A DNA stretch of 64,000 nucleotides from CBDCFV01 sp965203835 (GCA_965203835.1 OZ241919.1:1860001-1924000); one strand, 5' to 3'. Counted from the first letter of the stretch, positions 8,124-16,883 are shown. Program-made: numbers and translations. Notes: a model not told the origin generated them from the sequence alone.

Positions 8124-11100
8124 CGCCGGTCATTGATCTTTCCCCCAAGCCCGCCCGGGCGCTGCTGGAACGGGTCCATCGCATCGACCTTTCGTCCTGT
8201 TCGGACGAGGGACTCAAGGACGCTTTTGCGGACTTGGGAGAGCAAGCCCGGCTCAGTGGGGTTGAAGAAGTCTTGCCCCCCGTATTCGCCATCGTGTCGG
8301 AAGTGGTGAATCGCAGGCTGGCCTTGCGGCCCACCGACGAGCAGTTGCTGGCGGGAATGCACCTGTTCAACGGCAGCATCGTTCAGATGAACGCGGGGGA
8401 GGGCAAGACCGTCGCCGGCGCCTTCGCGGCGGTTTTTCAGGCCGCTCTGGGCAGGTCAGTCCACGTGGTCACCGCCAACGAGTACCTGGCTGCCAGGGAT
8501 GCCGAGCTGCTCACCCCTGTCTATGAATCTCTGGGCATCAGCGTCGGGGCGGTGATCGGGTACATGGATGATGGCGAGCGTCGGCACAACTACCGGAAGG
8601 ATGTAGTCTACGGCCCCATGAGGGAGTTCGGGTTTGATTTTCTCCGGGACAATCTCAAGACCAGCGGGCGTGATCAGGTCCAACGCGGATTTGACGTCGC
8701 CATCGTGGACGAGGTCGATCACGCTCTTATCGACGAAGCCTTCACCCCGATGATCATCTCCGGCAGTCCCTTGGGCACCCGCCGCGCTACGTCCAAAGTC
8801 AAGAAGGCGGTCAACAGCCTGATCAGCCTTCAACGGGACATCGCGCAAGGACTGGCCAACCAGCTAACCGCTTCTGGACTAATCACTCCCAGCGGGGCTG
8901 CTTCCCCCAAAGGCATCAATCCATCGCCCCCGTCATTCCCGCCTGCGCAGGAATCCAACACCTCACTGCCGTCATCCCCGCGAAGCCTGTCCCCGGCCCG
9001 GTTTCCCGCCTACGCGGGAATGACAGGGAAATGGGGGCGGGAATCCAACCCTTCTCAATCGTCATTCCCGCCTTCGCGGGAATCCATCAACGTCGCCGCC
9101 AAGTTGCTGTTGGCCGACCCTCACAACACCGTATTGCGCCGTTACTTCGCCGACAACCCGGAGCGTTTGAAACGTGCCAAGCTCGCCGCCGAGTCGCTGC
9201 TCACCTCACCTCATTCCTGGCAAGACGGGGACCTCTCCCCGTTGCTCTACGCCATCGACCCGGACAGTCGTTACGTGACCCTCACTGAATCGGGCCGTGA
9301 CGACTTGGCCCAGACCCTCGGCCCCTTCTACGACGGCACTGCCCTCGAAGCCGAATTGGACGTCCTGCGCGAACGGTTCGATTTGCCGCTGACGGAGCGC
9401 AGGCGAAAGGCCAAGGAAATCGGCAGGCGCTTGGCGCGGCAGTACGGCTTGGGCAACCAGGTCTACCAGATGCTACGGGCATACCTGCTCCTTAAACGGG
9501 ACGTTGACTACTTGGTCAACGACGGTTCACTTGTCCTGATCGACCGGGCCACCGGCCGGCCCAAGGTGGACTTCGTGTACCAGCACGGGCTGCAATCGGC
9601 CTTGGAGATGAAGGAGGAGTTGACGCCCCGGCCGGAGACGGAAACGCTGGGACAGATAACGGTGGAAGGGCTGGTCAAACGGTACAAGCATTTGTCCGGG
9701 ATGACCGGCACGGCCACCGGCTCCGCCGACGAGTTCCAACGACGGTACGGGCTGCGCGTGGTCGAGCTTCCGCCATCCAATCCCTTGAGGCGCATCGACC
9801 TTCCCGACCGGGTCTACCTGAACAACAACGACAAGAACGGCGCGATTGTCGATCAAGTGGTCGCCTGCCGCCGGGTGGGCCAGCCGGTGCTGGTGGGAAC
9901 GATTACCGTGGAGGACTCCCAGGAACTGAGCCGTCTCCTCCGGGAACGCGGTATTCCCCATAACCTCCTGAACGCGGTTACCTCGGAAGAGGAGGCCCGG
10001 ATCGTCAGGGGCGCCGGCGCGTTCGGCGCGGTGACCGTGGCTACCAACATGGCCGGCAGGGGCACCGACATCCTGCTGGAACCGGGCTTGAACGACAGGA
10101 TCACCCGCCGGTGCGCCCAAACCGGGGAGGCTATCGATCCCTCTTCCCGTCTTTCCCGCGAAGCCTGCCCCCGGCCTGGTTTCCCGCCTTCGCGGGAAAG
10201 ACAGGGGAAGGGGGGCGGGAAACCCGACGAGGCCGGGCATTTTATGGGCCTCCGCGTCATTGGCAGCGAGGTCAACAAATCAGCCCGTATCGACCTTCAA
10301 CTCAACGGACGGAGCGGGCGCCAAGGAGAGTCCGGGGTTACCCAGACCTTTCTCAGTCTCGAGGACCGCCTGCTGGGTTTCCACGCCGAATCCATTCTCA
10401 AGATGCGGAAGCATCGGAAGGTCGACGAGGCGGGGCGGGCCTTTTTTGAAGGGAAGGCCGTGGATGAGCTCATCGACTCGGTGCAGAAAACAGCCGAACA
10501 CGAGGCGGAGGCGCAGCGGGGCTTGATGCAGGACTACGCTTCGGTGCTGGACCGGCACACGGACTTCTTCTATCAACACCGTCGGCAGGTGATGGAGCCT
10601 AATGCCCTGCCGCAGCTCTTGGCGCGGCTAACCAATGACGTGGCTGCCAGGTTGGCCGCAGACTACCTGCCGGAAGTTACCCTCGAGTCATACCCGCTCC
10701 AATTCGGTGAGATGGCGGATGAAATATTGTTGGACTATCGTGTAGACTGCTCTCTCCTGAAGGGCTGCGACCTGACCGAGTTGCCCGGTGAACTGGGCGC
10801 ACTGTTCGTGTCCGGACTGGAAGAGATGGAGTCCCGGCTTGGGACTGCCGGGTTTGCTTCCTTGAGCAGGCTGATTTACCTGAGGACCTGCGACGACCTT
10901 TGGAAGACACACTTGGTCGAGCTTCAAGAGGCGGTTTCCAACCAGATGCTTTCCGGCCACAGTCACAAGTCCGCCGTAGCCCGGTATGTAAGTCGGAGTT
11001 TCAAAGCTTGGGACGAGTTCATGGGACGCGTAAAGAGCGACTTCCTGTCCCGATTGCTGGCTTTCCCAATCGACCGGATGGACAGTCAGCCGTCCCTTTC

Positions 11101-11278
11101 CCCCGTCTTTCCCGCGCAGGCGGGAAACCGGGTCGAGGGCAGGCATCCGCCGGTGCAGTTGCACGAAGACGTCCGCGCGTTGATTGCCCAGGTCCCGATG
11201 GCCCACCGTCCGGAAGAAAGGGCCGGCCACTTTCTCCCCCGTCTTTCCCGCAAAGGCGGGAATCTGGGCCGGGGGTAG
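8120..11278 (+). CDS. SecA paralogue (accessory preprotein translocase ATPase) with in-frame repeat insertions
   Basis: A SecA-type motor ATPase that would push proteins through SecYEG. Walker A is NAGEGKT (residues 91-97), the DEAD-type box is VDEVDHALIDEA (196-207), followed by FTPMIISG, YKHLSGMTGTA, TNMAGRGTDILL, and GLRVIGSEVNKSARID with LNGRSGRQG. The 1052 residues exceed the 800-900 normal for SecA. The surplus is repeat-derived: residues about 257-322 (just after the start of the preprotein cross-linking domain), about 672-705 (within the second nucleotide-binding domain), about 990-1010, and the final 14 residues. The C-terminal zinc/SecB-binding tail is absent. Start is TTG, overlapping the preceding stop. 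Given the absent tail and neighbours, I consider it an accessory SecA; the main secA must lie elsewhere. Confidence 0.9.
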   Translation: MTPVIDLSPKPARALLERVHRIDLSSCSDEGLKDAFADLGEQARLSGVEEVLPPVFAIVSEVVNRRLALRPTDEQLLAGMHLFNGSIVQMNAGEGKTVAGAFAAVFQAALGRSVHVVTANEYLAARDAELLTPVYESLGISVGAVIGYMDDGERRHNYRKDVVYGPMREFGFDFLRDNLKTSGRDQVQRGFDVAIVDEVDHALIDEAFTPMIISGSPLGTRRATSKVKKAVNSLISLQRDIAQGLANQLTASGLITPSGAASPKGINPSPPSFPPAQESNTSLPSSPRSLSPARFPAYAGMTGKWGRESNPSQSSFPPSRESINVAAKLLLADPHNTVLRRYFADNPERLKRAKLAAESLLTSPHSWQDGDLSPLLYAIDPDSRYVTLTESGRDDLAQTLGPFYDGTALEAELDVLRERFDLPLTERRRKAKEIGRRLARQYGLGNQVYQMLRAYLLLKRDVDYLVNDGSLVLIDRATGRPKVDFVYQHGLQSALEMKEELTPRPETETLGQITVEGLVKRYKHLSGMTGTATGSADEFQRRYGLRVVELPPSNPLRRIDLPDRVYLNNNDKNGAIVDQVVACRRVGQPVLVGTITVEDSQELSRLLRERGIPHNLLNAVTSEEEARIVRGAGAFGAVTVATNMAGRGTDILLEPGLNDRITRRCAQTGEAIDPSSRLSREACPRPGFPPSRERQGKGGGKPDEAGHFMGLRVIGSEVNKSARIDLQLNGRSGRQGESGVTQTFLSLEDRLLGFHAESILKMRKHRKVDEAGRAFFEGKAVDELIDSVQKTAEHEAEAQRGLMQDYASVLDRHTDFFYQHRRQVMEPNALPQLLARLTNDVAARLAADYLPEVTLESYPLQFGEMADEILLDYRVDCSLLKGCDLTELPGELGALFVSGLEEMESRLGTAGFASLSRLIYLRTCDDLWKTHLVELQEAVSNQMLSGHSHKSAVARYVSRSFKAWDEFMGRVKSDFLSRLLAFPIDRMDSQPSLSPVFPAQAGNRVEGRHPPVQLHEDVRALIAQVPMAHRPEERAGHFLPRLSRKGGNLGRG
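8931..9090. repeat. Three interspersed-repeat copies inside the SecA paralogue
   Basis: Three back-to-back copies, with arms such as GTCATTCCCGCCTTCGCGGGAAT near 9060 and TTTCCCGCCTACGCGGGAATG near 9000, are read through in frame and encode the Ser/Pro-rich stretch at residues about 257-322. Confidence 0.85.
10135..10220. repeat. Interspersed-repeat copy inside the SecA paralogue, second site
   Basis: Two arms (TCTTTCCCGCGAAGCC and TTTCCCGCCTTCGCGGGAAA) with the linking CCCCGGCC segment, read in frame between the GRGTDILL motif and GLRVIGSE. The same two-arm layout occurs near 21105 and 30880. Confidence 0.85.
11095..11275. repeat. Two interspersed-repeat copies at the 3' end of the SecA paralogue
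   Basis: Copies at about 11095-11131 and 11236-11275 flank the last normal-looking residues. The stop codon at 11276-11278 immediately follows the second copy, so the C-terminus itself is repeat-made. Confidence 0.8.
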
Positions 11279-11302
11279 GCCACGGCGAAAGGAGGGACTG
11301 AA

Positions 11303-12097
11303 TTGGTGTACAGAAAATTCAGGCTTGGCACCGCCGTCTCCCTTGGCGGCATGGTGGTGGCCGCGCCGATGGTGGCCGCCTGCGGAGGCCCGTCCTACGA
11401 TGACTGGGCAGCCACTGACGGCGCCGCGGGGAGGATAAACCTTGACGACGTGCAGGAGGCGTTCAAGAAGTCCAAGAGCGCCACGGAATTCGAGGACAGG
11501 GTCAACGAGATATACGAGGGCGACGGCCTGGTCCTTATCCGCGCCAAGCAGGACGGACGGACGCTGACCCTGGAGGGATGGGAGGACCTTAACAATAACA
11601 ACTCCATCGACGACGCCGATGACGACCTGATGTTCTCCATCGTGAAGGGTACCGACGACGAGTACGACCTGCGCGGGCACCACGGCAACGGGTACTACCA
11701 CAGCCACTTTGGGGCGGGTGATTTCCTGTTCGCCTACCTGCTCATTTCCGCTATTGGGCCTCGGGGATACTACTACAGCACCCCGGTGTCCCGCGGCCCC
11801 CAGATGCGGAACCAGCGCAGCACCTACCGCCAGAGCTCGGCCTACGGGCGCCAGGTCCAGCGCAACGGCAACTACAACAGCAGGCAGGCGACCTTCGCTG
11901 GGTCTCGCTATCAACAATCGAGAAGCAACGTAAGCACCAATCGCCAGACCTATCAGCAGACTCAGCAGCGCAGCGGCGGATTCAAGACCAGCAACTCCAT
12001 TTCCCGCAGCAGGTCAGGGGCGTTCCGATCGTCGCGCAGTTCCGGCGGGTTTGGCGGCGGCGGAGCGATGATTGCGAAGGGAGGGCGGCGGTTCTGA
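11303..12097 (+). CDS. Lipoprotein with Gln/Arg/Ser-rich low-complexity tail
   Basis: A signal peptide with an Arg/Lys N-region, a hydrophobic core and the lipobox VAAC-GG (cysteine near residue 27) predicts a lipid-anchored surface protein of 264 residues. The middle (about 40-120) is acidic with LEGWEDLNNNNSIDDADDD; a His/Gly/Tyr patch (GHHGNGYYHSHFGAG) and a short hydrophobic segment follow; the last 110 residues are rich in Gln, Arg, Ser, Asn and Gly and end GGFGGGGAM. GGAGGG lies 7 bases before TTG 11303 (GTG 11306 is the alternative). It sits 24 bases after the SecA paralogue, suggesting, as inference, that it is a client of that system. The Gln-rich tail is of interest next to a transglutaminase-like gene. 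Confidence 0.75.
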   Translation: MVYRKFRLGTAVSLGGMVVAAPMVAACGGPSYDDWAATDGAAGRINLDDVQEAFKKSKSATEFEDRVNEIYEGDGLVLIRAKQDGRTLTLEGWEDLNNNNSIDDADDDLMFSIVKGTDDEYDLRGHHGNGYYHSHFGAGDFLFAYLLISAIGPRGYYYSTPVSRGPQMRNQRSTYRQSSAYGRQVQRNGNYNSRQATFAGSRYQQSRSNVSTNRQTYQQTQQRSGGFKTSNSISRSRSGAFRSSRSSGGFGGGGAMIAKGGRRF

Positions 12098-12107
12098 TGG
12101 GAGCCGG

Positions 12108-13430
12108 GTGTCTGCGGAAGTGAACCACGATGGACATCGCGGACAAGGCCCGTCCGCGGCCAGCGCATTTGCCCTTCGCGTATTCCTGGAAGGCATGGAC
12201 ACGGAAGACGACTTTCAAGTTGTCCTGCCCATCGGCTACGCCAGGAACTCGATAGGGTGGCTTCTGGACCGGGTATTCCCTGCCGACCAGCAAGGCCGGG
12301 ATGCGATAGCGGCTTCCCTGGATGTGCGGGCCAACCCGGACCTGCCGGAGATCTACGCCGTCATATTGCAGGTCACCGGGGAATGGCGGATGGGCCTCTG
12401 CGCCCTGTCCGTTTCAACCGGATGCGATGACAAGCTCGACCTTGCAGACTCCGCGTCCAACCACTTGGTCTCGCCTTCCCCGAACGATGAGTCCTCCCAC
12501 GGATGCACCAATGCAGGGGCGCCTCCTAGCTGGCCGCATGGCAGGGTGGGCACCCTCCCCTCCCTCGACCTGCGGGTTGCCCAGGAATACTCCACGCTGG
12601 AGTACGCCGTCGCCCAAGGCTTCTGGCAAAGCAGGGATGAACTGCTCGATTGGTTGAGAGGTATGACCGTCCTGTATTTTATGGACAAATTCGAGTATGA
12701 CCTGCCCGGGGCCGGCCCGGACTCGGTTGGAGACCCCATCCCCGGCGTAGCGGGACTTCAAGACGAAAACCTGATAGCGCTTTCCGAGGAGACAGGCAAC
12801 TTCTCCATCACCGAGGACGGCAGAGGACTCATCGGCAGGCTGCTGGCCGAGACGGAGTCTTACATCGAACAGTATGACCACTTCAAGGACATTGACTTCG
12901 ACGATGACGCCGACGAGGTCCATTTCGACAGGGGCCGCGGCGTAGACCTGCGGGCACAGGTCTTTATAGCCGAGGGGCTGGACCCGATAAGGACGGTCTT
13001 CTTGCTCCGTCTGTATGACGGGGCGATGGACGAATTTCAGTCCACTTGGACGGGGCTGATAGATGATGACGGGTTCTTTGACCAGTTCCTGGAACCGGTG
13101 GTCAACAGATACAACGTTGCCGAGGAGTTAATAGGCAAGGTTATTGACGCCGGGTACGCCTACATCGAGGAACGGCATGAGCAGGCCCGGCAACTTGCCG
13201 CCGAGAGGGAAATCGTTGGCAGAGTCCGGAGTGACGCCCCGTCATTCCCGCACTCAGAGGAATCATCTGCTGCCCCGTCATTCCCGCGAAGGCGGGAATC
13301 CAGCGCGTCAGATGGCCATGAACAGGACCAGGGAGGCGGCGATTACCACCGCGCTCTCGACGAAAGCGACCCCCACGTTCCGCTCCCCCACCAGGGCGCC
13401 GGAAACGCGGACGTGGGGAAGCAGCAGTAG
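12108..13430 (+). CDS. Unknown acidic protein, last gene of the SecA-paralogue cluster
   Basis: I do not recognise the family. From GTG 12108 (11 bases after the lipoprotein stop) the product has about 440 residues; the ATG at 12195 is an alternative start. It has no signal peptide or TM segment, and is acidic, with FKDIDFDDDADEVHFDRG near the middle and alternating helical and strand-like segments such as AVILQVTGEWRMGLCALSV and AQVFIAEGLDPIRTVFLLRLYDG. Codon-position bias looks genuine through residue 370. The last 65 residues are not: they translate two repeat copies (13240-13306, giving SFPRRRESS) and then run 123 bases antisense into the DUF350 gene, so the original stop was probably lost when the repeat inserted. 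Confidence 0.6.
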   Translation: MSAEVNHDGHRGQGPSAASAFALRVFLEGMDTEDDFQVVLPIGYARNSIGWLLDRVFPADQQGRDAIAASLDVRANPDLPEIYAVILQVTGEWRMGLCALSVSTGCDDKLDLADSASNHLVSPSPNDESSHGCTNAGAPPSWPHGRVGTLPSLDLRVAQEYSTLEYAVAQGFWQSRDELLDWLRGMTVLYFMDKFEYDLPGAGPDSVGDPIPGVAGLQDENLIALSEETGNFSITEDGRGLIGRLLAETESYIEQYDHFKDIDFDDDADEVHFDRGRGVDLRAQVFIAEGLDPIRTVFLLRLYDGAMDEFQSTWTGLIDDDGFFDQFLEPVVNRYNVAEELIGKVIDAGYAYIEERHEQARQLAAEREIVGRVRSDAPSFPHSEESSAAPSFPRRRESSASDGHEQDQGGGDYHRALDESDPHVPLPHQGAGNADVGKQQ

Positions 13431-14210
13431 GTCTATCAGCCACCGAAGGACGTAAAGCAGCGCGAAGCCGATTACTCCGAAGACCACAAAGGCGATGATG
13501 CTGTCGCCCCATCCGGTAAAGTCGCCGAAGAGGGCCTTGAACATCACCACGCCGATGGCGACCAGGTTGCCCCCGAAGGCGATGCCCACGGCAGCGTTGT
13601 CGCGTTCGATTTCATCGTGGATGTCGTAGGAGGTGGTGAACTCGTAAAAAAGGGCGAACAGCACCAGCAGGACCACGCCCATTCCGAAGAAGGCGAGGGT
13701 TACCAGGGCCGCCGTTAATTGCGAACCTCCTCCCTCTCCTGTGAGAGCGCCGGCGATAATCAGTCCCACGGCGACGTTGATGCCGAACTCCGCCGCTCCG
13801 GTGCCGACGTTCCGGTCTTCGATCACCTCTTTCTCAACGTTGAACTTATACAGGACCACGCGGTCCATCAAGGGCCGCACCAAGTTCAGCGCTATGATCC
13901 CGGCCAGGGAGTAAAGGAATACGGTCAATACCTCCATGCCGAACCCGGCGGTGAAGCCAAAGCCGCCTACGCCTATCGCGCTTAACGGTTGGTACATGGC
14001 GCCCAGCAGGACCAGTATCACGCCGATGAAGTAGCCGCAGAGCCGCAGGGTCTCCGCCAGGTTTTTCTTTTGAATGACCTCTTCATCAATGGGGTGTCGG
14101 GTGACCAGGTCCCGGACGAACTTCGCCGCCACGAGGACTATCAAGGCCATGCCGATATACACCAGTCCCCTGATGAATATCCCTATAGCTTCGACAAACG
14201 CGTCAATCAT
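13308..14210 (-). CDS. DUF350 family multi-pass membrane protein
   Basis: A 300-residue inner-membrane protein with about eight hydrophobic segments arranged as repeated two-helix DUF350 units; the GTGAAEFGINVAVGLIIAGAL and NAAVGIAFGGNLVAIGVVM segments show the Gly/Ala-rich family pattern. DUF350 proteins are often encoded beside DUF4178 proteins, PspA homologues and polyamine synthase genes, which matches this neighbourhood. Its start overlaps the stop of the upstream DUF4178 gene by four bases, so both are made from one transcript. The 3' end overlaps the tail of the convergent gene ending at 13430. Role in envelope integrity is inferred from context. Confidence 0.85.
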   Translation of the reverse strand: MIDAFVEAIGIFIRGLVYIGMALIVLVAAKFVRDLVTRHPIDEEVIQKKNLAETLRLCGYFIGVILVLLGAMYQPLSAIGVGGFGFTAGFGMEVLTVFLYSLAGIIALNLVRPLMDRVVLYKFNVEKEVIEDRNVGTGAAEFGINVAVGLIIAGALTGEGGGSQLTAALVTLAFFGMGVVLLVLFALFYEFTTSYDIHDEIERDNAAVGIAFGGNLVAIGVVMFKALFGDFTGWGDSIIAFVVFGVIGFALLYVLRWLIDLLLLPHVRVSGALVGERNVGVAFVESAVVIAASLVLFMAI

Positions 14211-14815
14211 CGGTTTCTCTGCCCGCCGGGTTCTTCCCGCTCACCCTTGTAGAGGGTGATTCGTTCCGGCGGTATTACTTCACTGAAGACCACTTCGAAG
14301 GGCCTTCCTTCCCACTTGTGCACCGACATCACCCGGTCGCCCTGCTCCCGGATAAATTCCCAAGAGTAGTATTGCTGGCCTGCCCCGCGTCCGTCCTGGA
14401 AGAAAGTGATTTCGGAACTGTTCTTGTAATAGTACACGTCGCCATCGACCTCAATGTGATTGTCGATGGAGTGTTCTTCGTCCAGTTCAATCAGATCGTC
14501 CTCGGTCAGGCCGGTGCTGGCAAGTCCCGCAGGCATGGGGTCATCGGTGGCGGTGATGAAAAGCTCATAGCCGTCAACCCAGTCGACCCAGATATGGTTG
14601 TCGCCGTCGACGCATTCCATTTCGTGCCAGGTGTCGCCGTGGCTCGAATACCGGTGGACCCGTTCGACGACGAAGTAAACGTCGTCGTATTCGATATTAA
14701 GTCCAGAGACGGAGACGACGTCGCCGACTCTGGCGTCCCGGATGCTGTCGTCCTGCCGGACGGTCTCCGAAACCCGCCTTCTATTTTTTCCCCTGCCAAA
14801 AATGGAGCGCAGCAT
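14207..14815 (-). CDS. DUF4178 domain protein
   Basis: A 202-residue soluble protein of beta-strand character. The DUF4178 pattern is visible: an N-terminal basic stretch, then ARVGDVVSVSGLNIEYDDVYFVV, HEMECVDGDNHIWVDW, and a later DVYYYKNSSEITFFQ half ending EVIPPERITLYKGE. The reaction is unknown; family members co-occur with DUF350 and PspA-type genes. It overlaps the DUF350 gene by four bases. The start at 14815 has no obvious SD. The gap of 244 bases to the divergent gene at 15060 should hold both promoters. Confidence 0.82.
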   Translation of the reverse strand: MLRSIFGRGKNRRRVSETVRQDDSIRDARVGDVVSVSGLNIEYDDVYFVVERVHRYSSHGDTWHEMECVDGDNHIWVDWVDGYELFITATDDPMPAGLASTGLTEDDLIELDEEHSIDNHIEVDGDVYYYKNSSEITFFQDGRGAGQQYYSWEFIREQGDRVMSVHKWEGRPFEVVFSEVIPPERITLYKGEREEPGGQRNR

Positions 14816-15059
14816 AATTCACGTTCTATGTGTTACGGAAGAATTTCGCGCCATCGCGCGTCCAAGCGAATCGCAGTATAGTGAGGGCGTGGTGATAGGT
14901 CAATTAGATTTCCTGGCCCGCGAGAGCCACTTTGTTTCCCTACTTCGGGCGGCAGAATTGAGGATGCCGCTCGGCAACCCGTTGGAACGTGTTAAACTAA
15001 GGTTTGTATTCGTAATAGAATTACAATGCATCAGTCTGCTAACTGAAGAGGAGTTGCCT

Positions 15060-15251
15060 ATGAGAGCCTTGGGCAAAACCGGTTGGATACTGGGCGGGAT
15101 TATCCTGTTGGTAGTGGGACTGATCCTGAAGAGCGGCCTTATACAGTGGCTTCTGGACGTGCTGGGATGGGCCTTAATCATAATTGGCGCAATTGCCGTG
15201 GTCATCGGAATAGTAGGCTTTTTTAGAGACAGGAGCGGCAGCAGGTACTGA
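15060..15251 (+). CDS. Small two-helix membrane protein (63 residues)
   Basis: From the ATG at 15060, with AAGAGGAG about 8 bases upstream, the product has two hydrophobic helices (about residues 9-27 and 31-54) joined by a short turn, and ends in FFRDRSGSRY. This resembles small hydrophobic proteins that accompany PspA systems, though I cannot name the family. A longer in-frame extension upstream looks non-coding. It is divergent from DUF4178/DUF350 and upstream of the charged-repeat gene and pspA. Confidence 0.7.
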   Translation: MRALGKTGWILGGIILLVVGLILKSGLIQWLLDVLGWALIIIGAIAVVIGIVGFFRDRSGSRY

Positions 15252-15637
15252 CTACCAACCGGAACGTTAAGATTTGTCAACAATTTGTTGGCCTCATTGC
15301 TCGGCAGGGTGATGAGGGCATGTGTCTCATTGTGCGCTGCCGCCCGCCCTAGGGAAACTAAGGCCCTTTCAGTTCCGGTTGCCCTGATGGTTTCAGCCTG
15401 ATACTATAATTTTTTACTGGTATGAATGTACCTTCTTGGTCTTACCCTATCATGCTGGGAGATTACGCCGTTTACTCTATTACTGGCAAAGGTGTTGGAC
15501 CACTAGCTCCACTGCCGTGAAAACTCAGGCTACCCAAGTCACCCGGGGTTTTCAGTCGGCGCATGAGCCGGGGGTTGTCAGCATTCAGCCTTGTTGCTGG
15601 ATAACCCTGAATAGCACAAGTTCAAGGAGAGTGTTTT
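15252..15637. other. 386-base non-coding gap
   Basis: I see no gene here. It is more AT-rich than its surroundings. A TATAAT at 15405-15410, followed by a T-run, is a possible -10 box for the next gene, but no well-spaced -35 box is evident. No interspersed-repeat copy is present. Confidence 0.4.
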
Positions 15638-16804
15638 ATGCCTAGACGGAGACTTCCCAACGACCGTCGCAGGAACAGTCCCGAGAACAGGGACAGCGGG
15701 AACGATAGGAACAGTCCCGAGAGCAGGGACGGCGAGGACGGCCTTTCTGAGTATTTTAGCGAAATCTCAGAGGACATTAGGGATGAGCGGGATGAAAGAA
15801 GGGCCTACAGAGACGCGTATTTCAGGGAAGAGGCAGAGGACAGACGCCTGGACCGGGGTATAAGAGGAGACAGGTATTACGAGGTCGACCGAGAAGAGCT
15901 GATAGACCAACGGGATGACAGACGCGAAAGAAGGTCGCTCGATAGGGAAGAACAGGTAGACCTGCATGGTGACAGACGTGAAAGAAGAGCAATCGACAGG
16001 GAAAAACGTCTGGAACAGCGGTATGACAGGCTACAGGACAGAGAGATAGGTGATCGTGTCCGTCTCCAGCGGACTGCCTTCCTCGGCGGCGCTTTCGCCA
16101 GTGAGGAGGATAGGGCGTTCAGAAGGATAATGGAAAGGGAGGCCAGGGAAGAAAAACTGGGCCAGTACCACCAACTCATCCAACAGTGCGAGGACCGTAT
16201 CAAAGAGTACCATATGATAGAGGACTGGTTGAATGATATAAGGCAGTCCGACTTTAATACAGACACCATGGAACAAGTGCGCTCGGAGGTCAGAGAGCAA
16301 AAACTTCAATTGTTGACCCGGCGGTCAGAAAACGATCTGCTAACCGAACAGAGCAACTGGAACGCGGAAGAGCGGAAGGTGCTTAAAAGTCTGACCGAAT
16401 TGACCGCATTTGAAGAAAGCGTTTATGATGACGTTTTGATAGCCTGTGACACCGCCGAGTTGAAAAATCTGGAATCCGCTTTGCAAACCGTAAGGTTCTG
16501 CGGGTCGCAGGCTGGAGAGGCGCTCAAGAGCATCCCCCAGTTGGCGGCCGGGCAAAAACGCAGCTATTCCAGTGCGGATGCCAACCGCTCCATCATGCGA
16601 TTCGGCTTCATGGGCCTCAAGTATTCAGGCTTCGTGGCGCCGTTAATGTTCGTTGGCGGCTGTATAGCAGGCGACGGTTTTGCCGTGGGGCAAGGATTTG
16701 GAGCCGCTCTGTTAACCGTGCTGATAGGCGGTGGAGCGGGCGCTGCCTTTGGCTACTTCAAATGGAAGAGTGAGGGTGGGGATGACCTGGACTTCTCCCT
16801 CTGA
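15638..16804 (+). CDS. Charged Arg/Asp/Glu-repeat coiled-coil protein with C-terminal membrane hairpin
   Basis: No family recognised. The 388 residues divide into three parts. Residues 1-140 are extremely rich in Arg, Asp and Glu, with a roughly 19-residue unit containing DRRERR-DREE/K repeated at least twice at protein and DNA level. Residues 150-290 are predicted helical and coiled-coil-like (EREAREEKLGQYHQLIQQCE, LTELTAFEESVYDD). Residues about 315-380 contain two Gly-rich hydrophobic segments (SGFVAPLMFVGGCIAG and GAALLTVLIGGGAGAAFGYF), likely a membrane hairpin. AAGGAGAG lies 10 bases before the ATG. It is followed 116 bases later by pspA, so a membrane-surface scaffold role is a reasonable guess. 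Confidence 0.65.
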   Translation: MPRRRLPNDRRRNSPENRDSGNDRNSPESRDGEDGLSEYFSEISEDIRDERDERRAYRDAYFREEAEDRRLDRGIRGDRYYEVDREELIDQRDDRRERRSLDREEQVDLHGDRRERRAIDREKRLEQRYDRLQDREIGDRVRLQRTAFLGGAFASEEDRAFRRIMEREAREEKLGQYHQLIQQCEDRIKEYHMIEDWLNDIRQSDFNTDTMEQVRSEVREQKLQLLTRRSENDLLTEQSNWNAEERKVLKSLTELTAFEESVYDDVLIACDTAELKNLESALQTVRFCGSQAGEALKSIPQLAAGQKRSYSSADANRSIMRFGFMGLKYSGFVAPLMFVGGCIAGDGFAVGQGFGAALLTVLIGGGAGAAFGYFKWKSEGGDDLDFSL

Positions 16805-16860
16805 ACTTCCCCATGCCTTGACTGCCGGCCGGATATCACAATTCAATGCAAGTTCAGCAA

Positions 16861-16883
16861 CCCGTCATTGTCGCATTGACGGG
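16861..16883. promoter_or_regulatory. Hairpin upstream of pspA
   Basis: A perfect 7-bp stem CCCGTCA/TGACGGG with a 9-base loop, 38 bases before the pspA start. No T-run follows, so a regulatory site or operator is as likely as a terminator for the preceding gene. Confidence 0.45.

Noticed and set aside
8931..9090. Possible CRISPR array or tandem repeat array
   Set aside because: The copies are palindromic, vary in sequence and spacing, are dispersed over the window, lack spacers of uniform length and no cas genes are present.
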